DNA of 64,000 nt, taken from contig NZ_ADKM02000008.1 of assembly GCF_000178155.2 (NCBI RefSeq), forward strand, positions 41,824-105,823. The letters are read 5' to 3'. How positions within the stretch are numbered: the first letter of the stretch is position 1; every line of letters starts with the position of its first letter. The position numbers and the translations under genes are program-made. Under the pieces are notes generated by a model. It saw nothing but the letters and a program-made list of their open reading frames with translations. It made no database searches and was not told the DNA's origin. This DNA is from Hominimerdicola alba 8 (GTDB lineage Bacteria; Bacillota; Clostridia; Oscillospirales; Ruminococcaceae). This document shows positions 25,856-33,897 of the stretch, piece by piece.

Positions 25856-26798
25856 CTTAAGAAATGAATATACACAGCATATCCGTAATACTGCACCCGA
25901 CATGGATAAGCTGTGGGACAGGATCTCTGAGGAGATAGACAAGAAAGAGAACACCAAAGAAACAGAAACAACAAACACTGAGCGTGAACAGATAAAGCGT
26001 TCGGGCGGGTACATGAAGATAGTTGCCGCAGCCGCAGCATTCATTGTGATATTTGCGGGCATCAATATCATCAACGAATCAAATAAGTCCAAAAACATAA
26101 TGAACAGCATTCCCACAAGCAGGGCAGAGAAAGCAGGCGCATCAGATAAAACGGATAACGCCGCGACTGCTGAGGACAACACAGAAGACAACAACGCTGA
26201 AGCAGCCGCCGAAGATGAAGCCATACAGTCTGTGGAAGGCACAGCGGACATATCGGGACAGAAAAACTACGAACTGGTCGTAAAATACGATCAGCTGGAT
26301 CTGAGCGAAACGGACACTGTATCGTTCATGGCTGACTACGTGCCGAACGGCGATGAATACTTCGTCGAGAAGAACGTACTGGAACAGACGGACATTTTTG
26401 CAGATGTAATAGTGGACGATGTTGAGTTTGAAGCAGATTCAAGTGCGGTATACACGCTTGATGTCGTGGCGATGTACGACAAAGACGGAGAAGTCACGGG
26501 CGAAAATATCACGCTCAGGAGCAGCACGCCTTATATACTCCAGCAGAACCGTGAGTATCTGATACCGCTAAAAGTAAACAGCAGCGGCGATTACGGCATA
26601 GTTTTCGAGAACGCACCGCAGATAGAGATCACCCTCGACGGCGGCGCAGTATTCCAGAATGGCTGGAGTTCGCTTGGCAGCAATGCGCTCTCGCTGGAAA
26701 AGGAAAGCCTGAATGTTAACGACTTTTACTTTGACAGAATGAAGTACGCACCGCAGTTCGATATTGAACAGCTGATAACCGAATGGAAAAACGCATAA
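25848..26798 (+). CDS. Membrane-bound anti-sigma-like protein
   Basis: 316 residues. A ~55-residue charged cytoplasmic N-terminus (TQHIRNTAPDMDKLWDRISE) leads to one transmembrane helix (about 56-75), an Ala/Glu/Asp-rich linker (95-130) and a beta-rich extracellular domain. The overlap with the sigma gene and this topology make it the likely anti-sigma factor. The classic zinc-binding HxxxCxxC of zf-HC2 anti-sigmas is absent, so it belongs to another class. The extracellular part presumably senses the signal (inference). The sigma stop and this ATG overlap by 8 nt. Confidence 0.75.
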   Translation: MADLRNEYTQHIRNTAPDMDKLWDRISEEIDKKENTKETETTNTEREQIKRSGGYMKIVAAAAAFIVIFAGINIINESNKSKNIMNSIPTSRAEKAGASDKTDNAATAEDNTEDNNAEAAAEDEAIQSVEGTADISGQKNYELVVKYDQLDLSETDTVSFMADYVPNGDEYFVEKNVLEQTDIFADVIVDDVEFEADSSAVYTLDVVAMYDKDGEVTGENITLRSSTPYILQQNREYLIPLKVNSSGDYGIVFENAPQIEITLDGGAVFQNGWSSLGSNALSLEKESLNVNDFYFDRMKYAPQFDIEQLITEWKNA

Positions 26799-26815
26799 CA
26801 AACGGAGGCAGTAAA

Positions 26816-27859
26816 ATGAAAATGACAAAGAGATATTCAGTAATGGCAATAGCACTTATGATGATGATGACAGGCTGCGGCAAGGTGGAAGAGAAGAACG
26901 AACCTGCCGCAAAGCCCGATAATGAAATGAACAGAGAGGTAACAGTCAACGCATGCACCAGCGAATACCCCACAGATGAAGAAACTACCGCAGAAGAAGA
27001 GGTGACAACTTCTGATGAGAACGGTTTCTGTGAGGAATATGTAAACGAGATACTGGGTGGGGGCGAGTTCGGTTTTGAGATGTATGATGACGGTCACATC
27101 GCTGACTGCTGGGAGCACAGAATGGAAGCTGCGCCGATACTTCTGGAAGCAGCGGCAAACGCCAGTGCCGATGATACGGTCGATACCGAGTACAGTATCG
27201 AGCAGTTCAACGGTTTTGAAACAAGCGGATTTATGACGCACATCAAGTTTGAAGATGCAAAGCCTTTCATCGTGGGCGACACGATCATTGAGGGCAATAC
27301 GCTTGCAGCTGCGGGCGAGGACGGAGAGTATTTCTTCTGGGTAGAGTACTTTGACGAGAATGGTGAATTGGTAAGTTCACCTTACTACACATTTGATGAA
27401 AGCTACAAGGACAGAATGACAGAGGTAATGAACAGCACTGCCGCTGAACCTGAGTATGTCACAGGCAGTGTTGAGGTATCTGCTGAGGGCGATGAACTGG
27501 TGACAGCTGCTTACAACGGCGAGTACCCCATAAAAGACATGGATTCCAAAAAGATAGTCGAGATAGCTTTGGAAGCACTGAACGACCCCGAAACTCAGGC
27601 ACACACACTTGATCAGATGATAAGTGAGGAATGGACTATGGAGTGCATCGAGAGCGGTCTTGATATCGAGATAATACTGACAACAGGGCTTGACGGTCTG
27701 AATGACATCAATACATTCGACGCATCTTCTGTAAGTTCACAGATAATACAGATATGCGGCAAAGACGGCAAATACAGCATAGCAGTAAACAACGGCAGCG
27801 AGATGGAACTTTCTTCCGACTACGCTGAAAGACTTATCCATGAGGGTCTTAATCGTTAA
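26816..27859 (+). CDS. Secreted lipoprotein of the sigma operon
   Basis: 347 residues with a lipoprotein signal peptide ending MTGC (Cys21), then an acidic Thr/Glu-rich linker and two similar halves of mixed alpha/beta character. No enzymatic motif is visible. The start at 26816 follows GGAGG with a 7-nt gap; an in-frame ATG at 26783 inside the upstream gene has none. It lies 17 bp after the anti-sigma gene and 25 bp before the VWA lipoprotein, so all are likely in one transcript. It could be a ligand sensor or a regulon output. Confidence 0.75.
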   Translation: MKMTKRYSVMAIALMMMMTGCGKVEEKNEPAAKPDNEMNREVTVNACTSEYPTDEETTAEEEVTTSDENGFCEEYVNEILGGGEFGFEMYDDGHIADCWEHRMEAAPILLEAAANASADDTVDTEYSIEQFNGFETSGFMTHIKFEDAKPFIVGDTIIEGNTLAAAGEDGEYFFWVEYFDENGELVSSPYYTFDESYKDRMTEVMNSTAAEPEYVTGSVEVSAEGDELVTAAYNGEYPIKDMDSKKIVEIALEALNDPETQAHTLDQMISEEWTMECIESGLDIEIILTTGLDGLNDINTFDASSVSSQIIQICGKDGKYSIAVNNGSEMELSSDYAERLIHEGLNR

Positions 27860-27884
27860 TACCTTTTAAGAAAGGATGATAACT

Positions 27885-29534
27885 ATGAAAGAGAATACAA
27901 AGAGAATTTTTGCGATGGCAGCAGCTATAATGATGACCGTGACGATGTTCGCATCATGCGGCAGCGCATCTGACAGCACATATAAAGCCGAGAACGACAC
28001 CAATATCACCAACAATGATGTAAAAGGCGGAAAAAGCCCTGAAAATATCACGGCGGATGCTGAAACCGACGGCGGCGAATTCAATTATTATACCGAAGAA
28101 GCCATTCCTGAGATAAATACCGAAGAATACAACCATTATGCAGAAAACTCTTTCCAGAGTGTGGCTGAACACCCGCTCTCCACATTCTCGACCGATGTTG
28201 ACACGGCTTCTTTCACCAATGTGAGAAGAATGATAGAGAACAGGCAGGATATCTTTGCGGATGCGGTAAGGACTGAGGAGTTCATAAACTACTTCAAGTA
28301 TGACTACCCTCAGCCCGACAATGATGACAAGATAGGCATAACCACCGAACTTTCAGACTGCCCGTGGAACGATGAATCAAAGCTGATGCTGGTTGGCTTG
28401 CAGGCTAAGGACATCGACGTTCAGGACATCGACTCAAACATAGTTTTCCTGATAGATGTCAGCGGTTCGATGGGTGACGCTAACAAACTGCCGCTGGTGG
28501 CGCAGGCTTTCGCGATGCTGGCTGAAAATCTCGGTCAGAACGACCGCATATCGATAGTAACCTACGCGGGCAGAGATACTGTCGAACTGGAGGGCGAGAG
28601 CGGCGCTAACTACTCGAAGATAGCCGAAACTCTTGCAGGACTGACAGCAGGCGGTTCTACCGCAGGTGCAGCAGGCATAAACACAGCTTACGAACTGGCG
28701 CAGAAATATTTCATCGAGGGCGGCAACAACCGCGTGATACTCGCGACTGACGGTGACCTGAATGTGGGTCTTTCCTCGCAGGAAGAACTGACTGCGCTTA
28801 TCGAAGAGAAGAGAGATATGGGCATTTTCCTGTCAGTGCTGGGCTTCGGCATGGGCAATTATAAGGACAGCAGGCTGGAAGCTCTGGCAGACAACGGCAA
28901 CGGCAACTACGCTTACATAGACAGCATCGACGAAGCTGAGAGAGTGCTGGTCACCGAAATGAACGGCACGATGTTCACGGTTGCTAAGGACGCAAAGGTG
29001 CAGGTGGAGTTCAACCCTGCTAATGTTTCCTATTACAGGCTGGTGGGCTATGAGAACAGGCTCCTTGATGACAGGGATTTCGAGGACGATACTAAGGACG
29101 CGGGCGATGTCGGTGCGGGTCAGCAGGTGACAGCGCTCTATGAGATAATCCCGACCGAAGCAAAAGCCGAAGAAAACACACGCACACTGAAATATCAGGA
29201 CGATGTGGCTTACCCTGAGCCTGAAAAAGCTGAGGAAGGCGACCTCGACCGTGAACTGCTGACGGTATCGGTAAGGTACAAGGAAAAGGACGAGAACGAC
29301 AGCAAGCTGGTGGATAAGCCCGTGATGCTGGCAAGCTATGTCAGCAAAGACGAAATGAGCGATAATATGAAACTGGCAAGTGCGGCGGCAATGTTCGCAA
29401 AAACGCTGGGCAACTCCGAAGACAAGTTCACTATGGCTGAGATACGCGAACAGGCAATGGGTCTTGAACTTAACGCAGAAGAACTGTTAAAGCTGATAAG
29501 CGACTATGAAACAAATTACGAGAACAAGCAGTGA
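27885..29534 (+). CDS. VWA-domain lipoprotein, YfbK-like
   Basis: 549 residues. Type II signal peptide with lipobox FASC (Cys25). A short vWF-A N-terminal module contains LSTFSTDVDTASFTNVRRMI and FINYFKYDYP. A von Willebrand factor A domain has the intact MIDAS metal site DVSGSMG (Asp191), a GGSTAG loop and ATDGDLNVG. A C-terminal DUF3520-like region closes the protein. This architecture matches YfbK-type proteins annotated as Ca-activated channel-like, but channel activity is not established. It is probably a surface adhesion or scaffold protein. AAAGGATG precedes the ATG. Confidence 0.88.
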   Translation: MKENTKRIFAMAAAIMMTVTMFASCGSASDSTYKAENDTNITNNDVKGGKSPENITADAETDGGEFNYYTEEAIPEINTEEYNHYAENSFQSVAEHPLSTFSTDVDTASFTNVRRMIENRQDIFADAVRTEEFINYFKYDYPQPDNDDKIGITTELSDCPWNDESKLMLVGLQAKDIDVQDIDSNIVFLIDVSGSMGDANKLPLVAQAFAMLAENLGQNDRISIVTYAGRDTVELEGESGANYSKIAETLAGLTAGGSTAGAAGINTAYELAQKYFIEGGNNRVILATDGDLNVGLSSQEELTALIEEKRDMGIFLSVLGFGMGNYKDSRLEALADNGNGNYAYIDSIDEAERVLVTEMNGTMFTVAKDAKVQVEFNPANVSYYRLVGYENRLLDDRDFEDDTKDAGDVGAGQQVTALYEIIPTEAKAEENTRTLKYQDDVAYPEPEKAEEGDLDRELLTVSVRYKEKDENDSKLVDKPVMLASYVSKDEMSDNMKLASAAAMFAKTLGNSEDKFTMAEIREQAMGLELNAEELLKLISDYETNYENKQ

Positions 29535-29566
29535 GCGGTGAAGACCTCGCGGGGATCGGGGTAAAA

Positions 29567-29734
29567 ATGATAATAATATTATCCACAGTCATAATGGCGG
29601 CGGGCGTGCTTGAAAATATCAGGCGTGCCCGCGTCAAAGACTGTGACAGCAAGCAAAAAAAGCTGAACATCATCTCGGCGGCGGTGCTTTTGCTGCCGAT
29701 AGCACTTGTGGTGGTATTTTTAGTGGTAATATAA
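29567..29734 (+). CDS. Small two-helix membrane protein
   Basis: 55 residues: MIIILSTVIMAAGVLENIRR, a basic loop (ARVKDCDSKQKKL), then a second hydrophobic helix to the end. No family recognised. I prefer the ATG at 29567 because GGGG lies 5 nt upstream. A GTG at 29531 overlapping the stop of the VWA gene is an alternative. Last gene of the sigma-factor operon, with no clear terminator before the next promoter. Confidence 0.55.
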   Translation: MIIILSTVIMAAGVLENIRRARVKDCDSKQKKLNIISAAVLLLPIALVVVFLVVI

Positions 29735-29813
29735 GTAAAATATCGACATTGATTAAATAATTGTGAACAAAAATCAGCGCTTGATAATGTCAAATATTGA
29801 TAAATATGGTATA

Positions 29814-29841
29814 TTGACTTTTTGGGGTTTCGTGATATAAT
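29814..29841 (+). promoter_or_regulatory. Sigma-A promoter of the MarR gene
   Basis: TTGACT (29814-29819), 16-bp spacer, TATAAT (29836-29841). Confidence 0.75.
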
Positions 29842-29888
29842 TAATTAAAATAAGGTCGTTTATTCGTTTGTTTCAGGGGGAGAACATT

Positions 29889-30335
29889 ATGGATAATGAT
29901 ACCAGAACACGCTGCATAATGGAATTCTACGAGATATACCCGCTCAGCCGCAAGCTGGTCTTTGATACTTTTGACCAGAAGAAATACCATGTGACGCGCA
30001 CTCAGCAGATAGTGCTGCTGGCGCTTTCGGTGAGCGGACAGATGAACATGACACAGCTTGCCGCGAGGATAAACACTTCAAACGAGCAGGCTACACGCGC
30101 GGCGGCACAGCTGGCTGACATGGGTTTCATCAGGCGTGAGCATCAGACCGGCAACAGGCGCGTGGTAATAATCTCGCTGACACCCGAAGCTGAGGACTTT
30201 ATGAAAAAAATGAAAGCGGAGATACGCGATGACCTGCTGAAAAGATTTGCGAATGTTTCCGATGAGGATATGGAGAAGCTATATGACGCGCTGGTGCAGG
30301 TAAGTTCAGTGCTGAAACAGGTGACGGATATATGA
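29889..30335 (+). CDS. MarR-family transcriptional regulator
   Basis: 148 residues with a central winged helix: QQIVLLALSVSGQMNMTQLA, ARINTSNEQATRAAAQLADM, GFIRREHQTGNRRVVIISLT, followed by dimerisation helices (EDFMKKMKAEIRDDLLKRFA). Typically a ligand-responsive repressor. The ATG at 29889 follows GGGGGAGAA. The stop overlaps the start of the next gene (ATGA), which ties it to a Cys-rich small protein. Ligand and target are unknown. The spermidine-synthase-like gene downstream has its own promoter beyond a terminator. Confidence 0.9.
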   Translation: MDNDTRTRCIMEFYEIYPLSRKLVFDTFDQKKYHVTRTQQIVLLALSVSGQMNMTQLAARINTSNEQATRAAAQLADMGFIRREHQTGNRRVVIISLTPEAEDFMKKMKAEIRDDLLKRFANVSDEDMEKLYDALVQVSSVLKQVTDI

Positions 30336-30529
30336 ATAAAAAGAAGAGAAAGGCTTTCACATCATGCGACAGCTGTGTAAACAATGTCTTTGACGAGGAA
30401 ATGGAGTGCTACACCTGCGAGGTCTGTCTTGATGAAGACGAGATGTACAGGCTGTTCAATGAACCGCACTACGCATGTCCATATTACAGGCTCGATGACG
30501 AGTATGCGGTGGTAAGAAAGCAAAACTGA
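30332..30529 (+). CDS. DUF6472-like small Cys-rich protein
   Basis: 65 residues, lysine-rich at the start, then Cys pairs: CDSC, CYTCEVC, CPYY. The pattern (SCDSCVNNVFDEEMECYTCE then DEMYRL and YACPYYR) matches the small Clostridia proteins grouped as DUF6472, presumed metal-binding. Function unknown. Translationally coupled to the MarR gene (4-nt overlap) and followed directly by a terminator. Confidence 0.75.
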   Translation: MNKKKRKAFTSCDSCVNNVFDEEMECYTCEVCLDEDEMYRLFNEPHYACPYYRLDDEYAVVRKQN

Positions 30530-30540
30530 GAAATTGGTGA

Positions 30541-30573
30541 CAGGTCTGCTGAAACGGCAGACCTGCTTTTTTT
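30541..30573 (+). terminator. Terminator of the MarR operon
   Basis: A perfect 9-bp stem (30541-30549 with 30557-30565), 7-nt loop, then C and seven T residues. Confidence 0.9.
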
Positions 30574-30614
30574 GTGACAAAAAACTGAAAACACGCGAAC
30601 AAGTGTATATGTGA

Positions 30615-30643
30615 TTGACTCAAAGGCGAAAATGTGGTAAAAT
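30615..30643 (+). promoter_or_regulatory. Sigma-A promoter of the spermidine-synthase-like gene
   Basis: TTGACT (30615-30620), 17-bp spacer, TAAAAT (30638-30643). The leader to the ATG at 30722 is about 70 nt. Confidence 0.7.
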
Positions 30644-30721
30644 ATAGGGTGTGATTTTTAGGGCAGTAATGAGGTTTCTGCCTATAAAGACCGATATCCT
30701 TTACAGACGGAGCGTAATTAT

Positions 30722-32401
30722 ATGAAAACGAAAAATACTAACGAAAAAGCCGCCGAAAAGGGCGTACTTGGCAGTAAGCTGTATCTGTACCTGACAGAAT
30801 TCTTCGCGGGCATGTCGGTGATGGCGGTGGAACTGGGTGCAAGCAGACTGTTAGCGCCATATTTCAGTTCTTCACAGATAGTCTGGACTATAATCATCGG
30901 CACAATAATGATAGCTATGGCGCTGGGCAACTACTTCGGAGGAAAAAGCGCTGACAAAGACCCAGACCCCGATAAGCTGTACAAGCGGGTGCTGTTTTCG
31001 GCGGTATGGATAGCGGCTATACCCTTTTTCGGCAAGATGGTCATACTTGGAGTTTCGGCACTGCTGGTAGTCACGGTCAGCACGAATTTCCTGATATGGG
31101 CGGCGTTTCTGGCTTGTATGATAGTCTTCGTGTTCCCGCTGTTCCTGCTGGGTACAGTCACTCCGTCACTGGTAAAATACACAACTGACAGCCTTGATGA
31201 CAACGGCAGGACGGTCGGCACACTGGGGGCTTTCAACACGGTGGGCAGCATCATCGGCACATTTGCCCCAACATTCATCACCATACCCACAGTCGGCACT
31301 TCGGTGACATTTCTGATATTTTCGGGTATTCTGCTGGCGCTGGGCATAGTCTACTTCGTTTCCTGCAAGAGGGGTTATCTGCGGGTGGCTGTATGCACAG
31401 TTCTGTTCATAGTCTGCTGTGTGGTCAGCACTCTGCTGGGTTTTGCTTTCTGGGAAAATTCGCTGAAGTATGAGGGTGAGTCGGTGTACAACTACTTGCA
31501 GGTCAAGGAGGACGAAAAGAAGGTGGCTCTCTCGACCAACGTGCTGTTCGGCATACAGTCGATATATATGAAAGACGACGGACTGTCGGGGCTATATTAT
31601 GATGTGGCTATGGCAGCGCCGCTAATGGGCGAGGGAGATGACATCTCCGACAAAAACATACTGGTGCTTGGCATGGGTACAGGCACTTATGCAAAACAGT
31701 GCAGAGAGTTCTTTCCCGGAATAAGCACACGGGGCGTTGAGATAGACGATAAGATAACCGATCTCGCCCGCAAATATTTTGAACTTGACAAAGATATACC
31801 CGTGACCACTTACGATGGCAGGGCTTACTTGCAGGCGCTGAGTGCGCAGAGAAGCAAAGTCAACAGTGCCGCAGGTATGATCGACACAAACATCGGTGAC
31901 CTCAAGTATGATGTCATAATGGTGGACGCTTATCAGGATATAACCATACCTTTTCAGATGTCAACGGTGGAATTTTTCACGCTGGTGAAACAATCGCTGA
32001 AAGAGGGCGGTGTTATGGTGGTAAACATGAACATGCACTCCGACAAAGAAGGCAGTATCAACGAGTACCTCAGCGACACCATAGCATCGGTATTTGACAA
32101 TGTATATACCGTTAAGGTCAACGGCACTACCAACCGCGAACTTTTCGCATCTGACATGGGCGGCATGCCTGACAGACTTTACAAGCGTGCTGAAAGGCTG
32201 GAAGATAATGACCTTAGAACGATCATGTTCGATATATACGAGAGAATGGAACGATATGAGGGCGGCGAACTGATACTCACCGATGACAAGGCACCTGTTG
32301 AACTGCTGGGCATGAATGTCATTGACGACCTTATCTCTGAAGAATTGAAATACTACAAGAAAGCCTTCAAAGAAGAGGGCATAAAGGGACTTATAGAATG
32401 A
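30722..32401 (+). CDS. Membrane-fused spermidine synthase-like protein
   Basis: 559 residues. The N-terminal ~240 residues form about seven helices, beginning YLTEFFAGMSVMAVELGASR. The C-terminal half is a SpeE-like class I methyltransferase fold with the nucleotide-binding turn NILVLGMGTGTYAKQC (about residue 308), the acidic strand end STRGVEIDDKI, and the gate-type Asp in DVIMVDAYQD. The fused membrane/SpeE architecture is widespread, but its real substrate is rarely known, so polyamine synthesis is not assured. GGAG precedes the ATG. The stop overlaps the start of the broken GNAT gene by 4 nt. Confidence 0.85.
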   Translation: MKTKNTNEKAAEKGVLGSKLYLYLTEFFAGMSVMAVELGASRLLAPYFSSSQIVWTIIIGTIMIAMALGNYFGGKSADKDPDPDKLYKRVLFSAVWIAAIPFFGKMVILGVSALLVVTVSTNFLIWAAFLACMIVFVFPLFLLGTVTPSLVKYTTDSLDDNGRTVGTLGAFNTVGSIIGTFAPTFITIPTVGTSVTFLIFSGILLALGIVYFVSCKRGYLRVAVCTVLFIVCCVVSTLLGFAFWENSLKYEGESVYNYLQVKEDEKKVALSTNVLFGIQSIYMKDDGLSGLYYDVAMAAPLMGEGDDISDKNILVLGMGTGTYAKQCREFFPGISTRGVEIDDKITDLARKYFELDKDIPVTTYDGRAYLQALSAQRSKVNSAAGMIDTNIGDLKYDVIMVDAYQDITIPFQMSTVEFFTLVKQSLKEGGVMVVNMNMHSDKEGSINEYLSDTIASVFDNVYTVKVNGTTNRELFASDMGGMPDRLYKRAERLEDNDLRTIMFDIYERMERYEGGELILTDDKAPVELLGMNVIDDLISEELKYYKKAFKEEGIKGLIE

Positions 32402-32771
32402 AAACAAACATCAGGCAGGCTGAACCGCGTGGCTTTTCAAGGCTGGCTGAGATCGAACTGTTCAATTACAGGCTGAATTTCTACCCGATATTCAAAGATG
32501 ACGGATATTACTTCGGTGAACTGAACGCCGCTGACATGATAAAAGAATATGAAAACACACCCGCGCTGACAGCACAGACCTTCGTTTATGATGATGGTGT
32601 GGTGAAACTCTGCTGAGATATGCGGTGGAAAATGTTGGCGCTGACCATCTGTCCGCGCTTGAAAAGAATGTGCGAGCGATAAAATTCTACCAAAGATACG
32701 GCTTTAAACTGACACAGAAAAGAAAAGCGGTCGATGACACCGAAGAATTTCTTATCAAGCTGATGATTTAA
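32398..32771 (+). pseudogene. GNAT acetyltransferase pseudogene (internal deletion plus frameshift)
   Basis: The first part reads MKTNIRQAEPRGFSRLAEIE...TAQTFVYDDGVVK and stops at 32616. The second part resumes in another frame at about 32610 as LLRYAVENVGADHL, then NVRAIKFYQRYGFKLTQ and DDTEEFLIKLMI, ending at 32771. These are the N- and C-terminal parts of one GNAT N-acetyltransferase. The central acetyl-CoA-binding segment, normally about 30 residues around the (Q/R)xxGxG/A motif, is missing at the junction. The product would lack cofactor binding. The start is coupled to the preceding gene (ATGA), so it was once the second gene of that operon. Confidence 0.85.
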
Positions 32772-32821
32772 ACTTGATTTAAGGAAAATTTAAACCTATT
32801 TTAAGGGAAGCATCATATACT
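32767..32821 (+). promoter_or_regulatory. Four 11-bp-phased TTTAA direct repeats before a -10 box
   Basis: TTTAA occurs at 32767, 32778, 32789 and 32800, exactly 11 bp apart. The extended half-sites alternate between ATTTAAAC and (A/T)TTTAAGG, so the array is two copies of a 22-bp unit. A -10-like TATACT lies at 32816-32821, and the expected -35 region falls inside the last repeats with no -35 consensus. That is the layout of a promoter activated by an OmpR/PhoB-family response regulator (direct repeats on one helix face). No such regulator is encoded in the window. The first repeat overlaps the end of the GNAT pseudogene. Confidence 0.7.
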
Positions 32822-32853
32822 GAAAGCAAATAAAAACAAAAGGGACGATAGAA

Positions 32854-33897
32854 ATGGACAATATCTATATCGTGATACCTGCCTACGAGCCTGATGAAAA
32901 GCTGACTGCTGTGGTTGAAGAACTGTACAATGAAACAGACTGCAAACTTATAGTAGTGAATGACGGCAGCGGTGAGGACAAGCGGGCTGTCTTTGAAAGC
33001 ATCAAAGGCAGAGCCGTACTGCTGGAGCATGAACACAATCGCGGCAAGGGTGCGGCACTGAAAACGGCTTTTGCCTATATAAAGGAGAATGTATCGGGCA
33101 GTTATGGCGTGATAACGGCTGATGCTGACGGTCAGCACAAGACTGCCGACATAATGCGCATAGCCGATGCACTGGAGGCGCACCCCGACAGGCTTATCAT
33201 GGGGTGTCGGAAATTCACGGGCGATATACCTTTTCGGAGCCGTTTTGGAAACAATATGACACGGGCTGTTTTCAGATTTGCGGCAGGTGTCGGTGTAAGT
33301 GACACGCAGACCGGTCTGAGAGGTTTTTCGGGAAGCCTGACAAACTTCATGCTGGGGCTTTCGGGCGAGCGGTACGAATTTGAGATGAACATGCTGCTGG
33401 AAGCGGCAAGAGAGGGCATTGCTTTCTTTGAAGTGCCCATCGAAACGGTGTACATCAATGACAACAAAAGTTCACATTTCAAACCTGTGCGCGATTCGCT
33501 GAGGATATACAGGGACATAATAAAATTCTCCTGCTCTTCCCTGCTGAGTTTTCTGGTGGACTATCTGCTGTTTTCGGTGATATTCTCATTGAGCGGCAGC
33601 AAGACTGTCTCTAACCTGACAGCAAGGGTATTCAGTTCGATATTCAACTTCATGCTGAACAAGAAACTGGTGTTTGGAAACAAGGAAAATCTTGCAAAGT
33701 CAGCGCTTAAATATTTTTCACTGGCGGCGGTGATACTGGCGGTAAACACTCTGCTGCTTGAACTGCTGGCGAGGTATGCTGTAAAAAACGCCTACATAGC
33801 AAAGATAATAGTCGAAGTCCTGCTGTTCATGTTCAGCTGGACTATGCAGAGATGTTTTGTTTTTAAGAAGAAAGGTCTGACAAAAGATGAAAAATAA
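32854..33897 (+). CDS. GT2 polyprenyl-phosphate glycosyltransferase fused to GtrA-like membrane domain
   Basis: 347 residues. Residues 1-220 are a DPM1/ArnC-like GT-A glycosyltransferase: IYIVIPAYEPDEKL, VVNDGSGEDKR, NRGKGAALKTAF and the catalytic metal site ADADGQHKT. SDTQTGLRGF and the ERYEFEMNML stretch follow. Residues 225-340 are a GtrA-like domain with four helices (FSCSSLLSFLVDYLLF, FNFMLNKKLVF). It is expected to load a sugar onto a polyprenyl phosphate carrier on the inner face and help flip it for decoration of envelope glycans. It heads a three-gene operon and overlaps the next gene by 11 nt. Confidence 0.9.
   Translation: MDNIYIVIPAYEPDEKLTAVVEELYNETDCKLIVVNDGSGEDKRAVFESIKGRAVLLEHEHNRGKGAALKTAFAYIKENVSGSYGVITADADGQHKTADIMRIADALEAHPDRLIMGCRKFTGDIPFRSRFGNNMTRAVFRFAAGVGVSDTQTGLRGFSGSLTNFMLGLSGERYEFEMNMLLEAAREGIAFFEVPIETVYINDNKSSHFKPVRDSLRIYRDIIKFSCSSLLSFLVDYLLFSVIFSLSGSKTVSNLTARVFSSIFNFMLNKKLVFGNKENLAKSALKYFSLAAVILAVNTLLLELLARYAVKNAYIAKIIVEVLLFMFSWTMQRCFVFKKKGLTKDEK

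Noticed and set aside
30722..32401. Naming the membrane/SpeE fusion as speE (spermidine synthase)
   Set aside because: The Rossmann half is SpeE-like, but the fused membrane family has mostly unknown substrates and no polyamine gene is adjacent.
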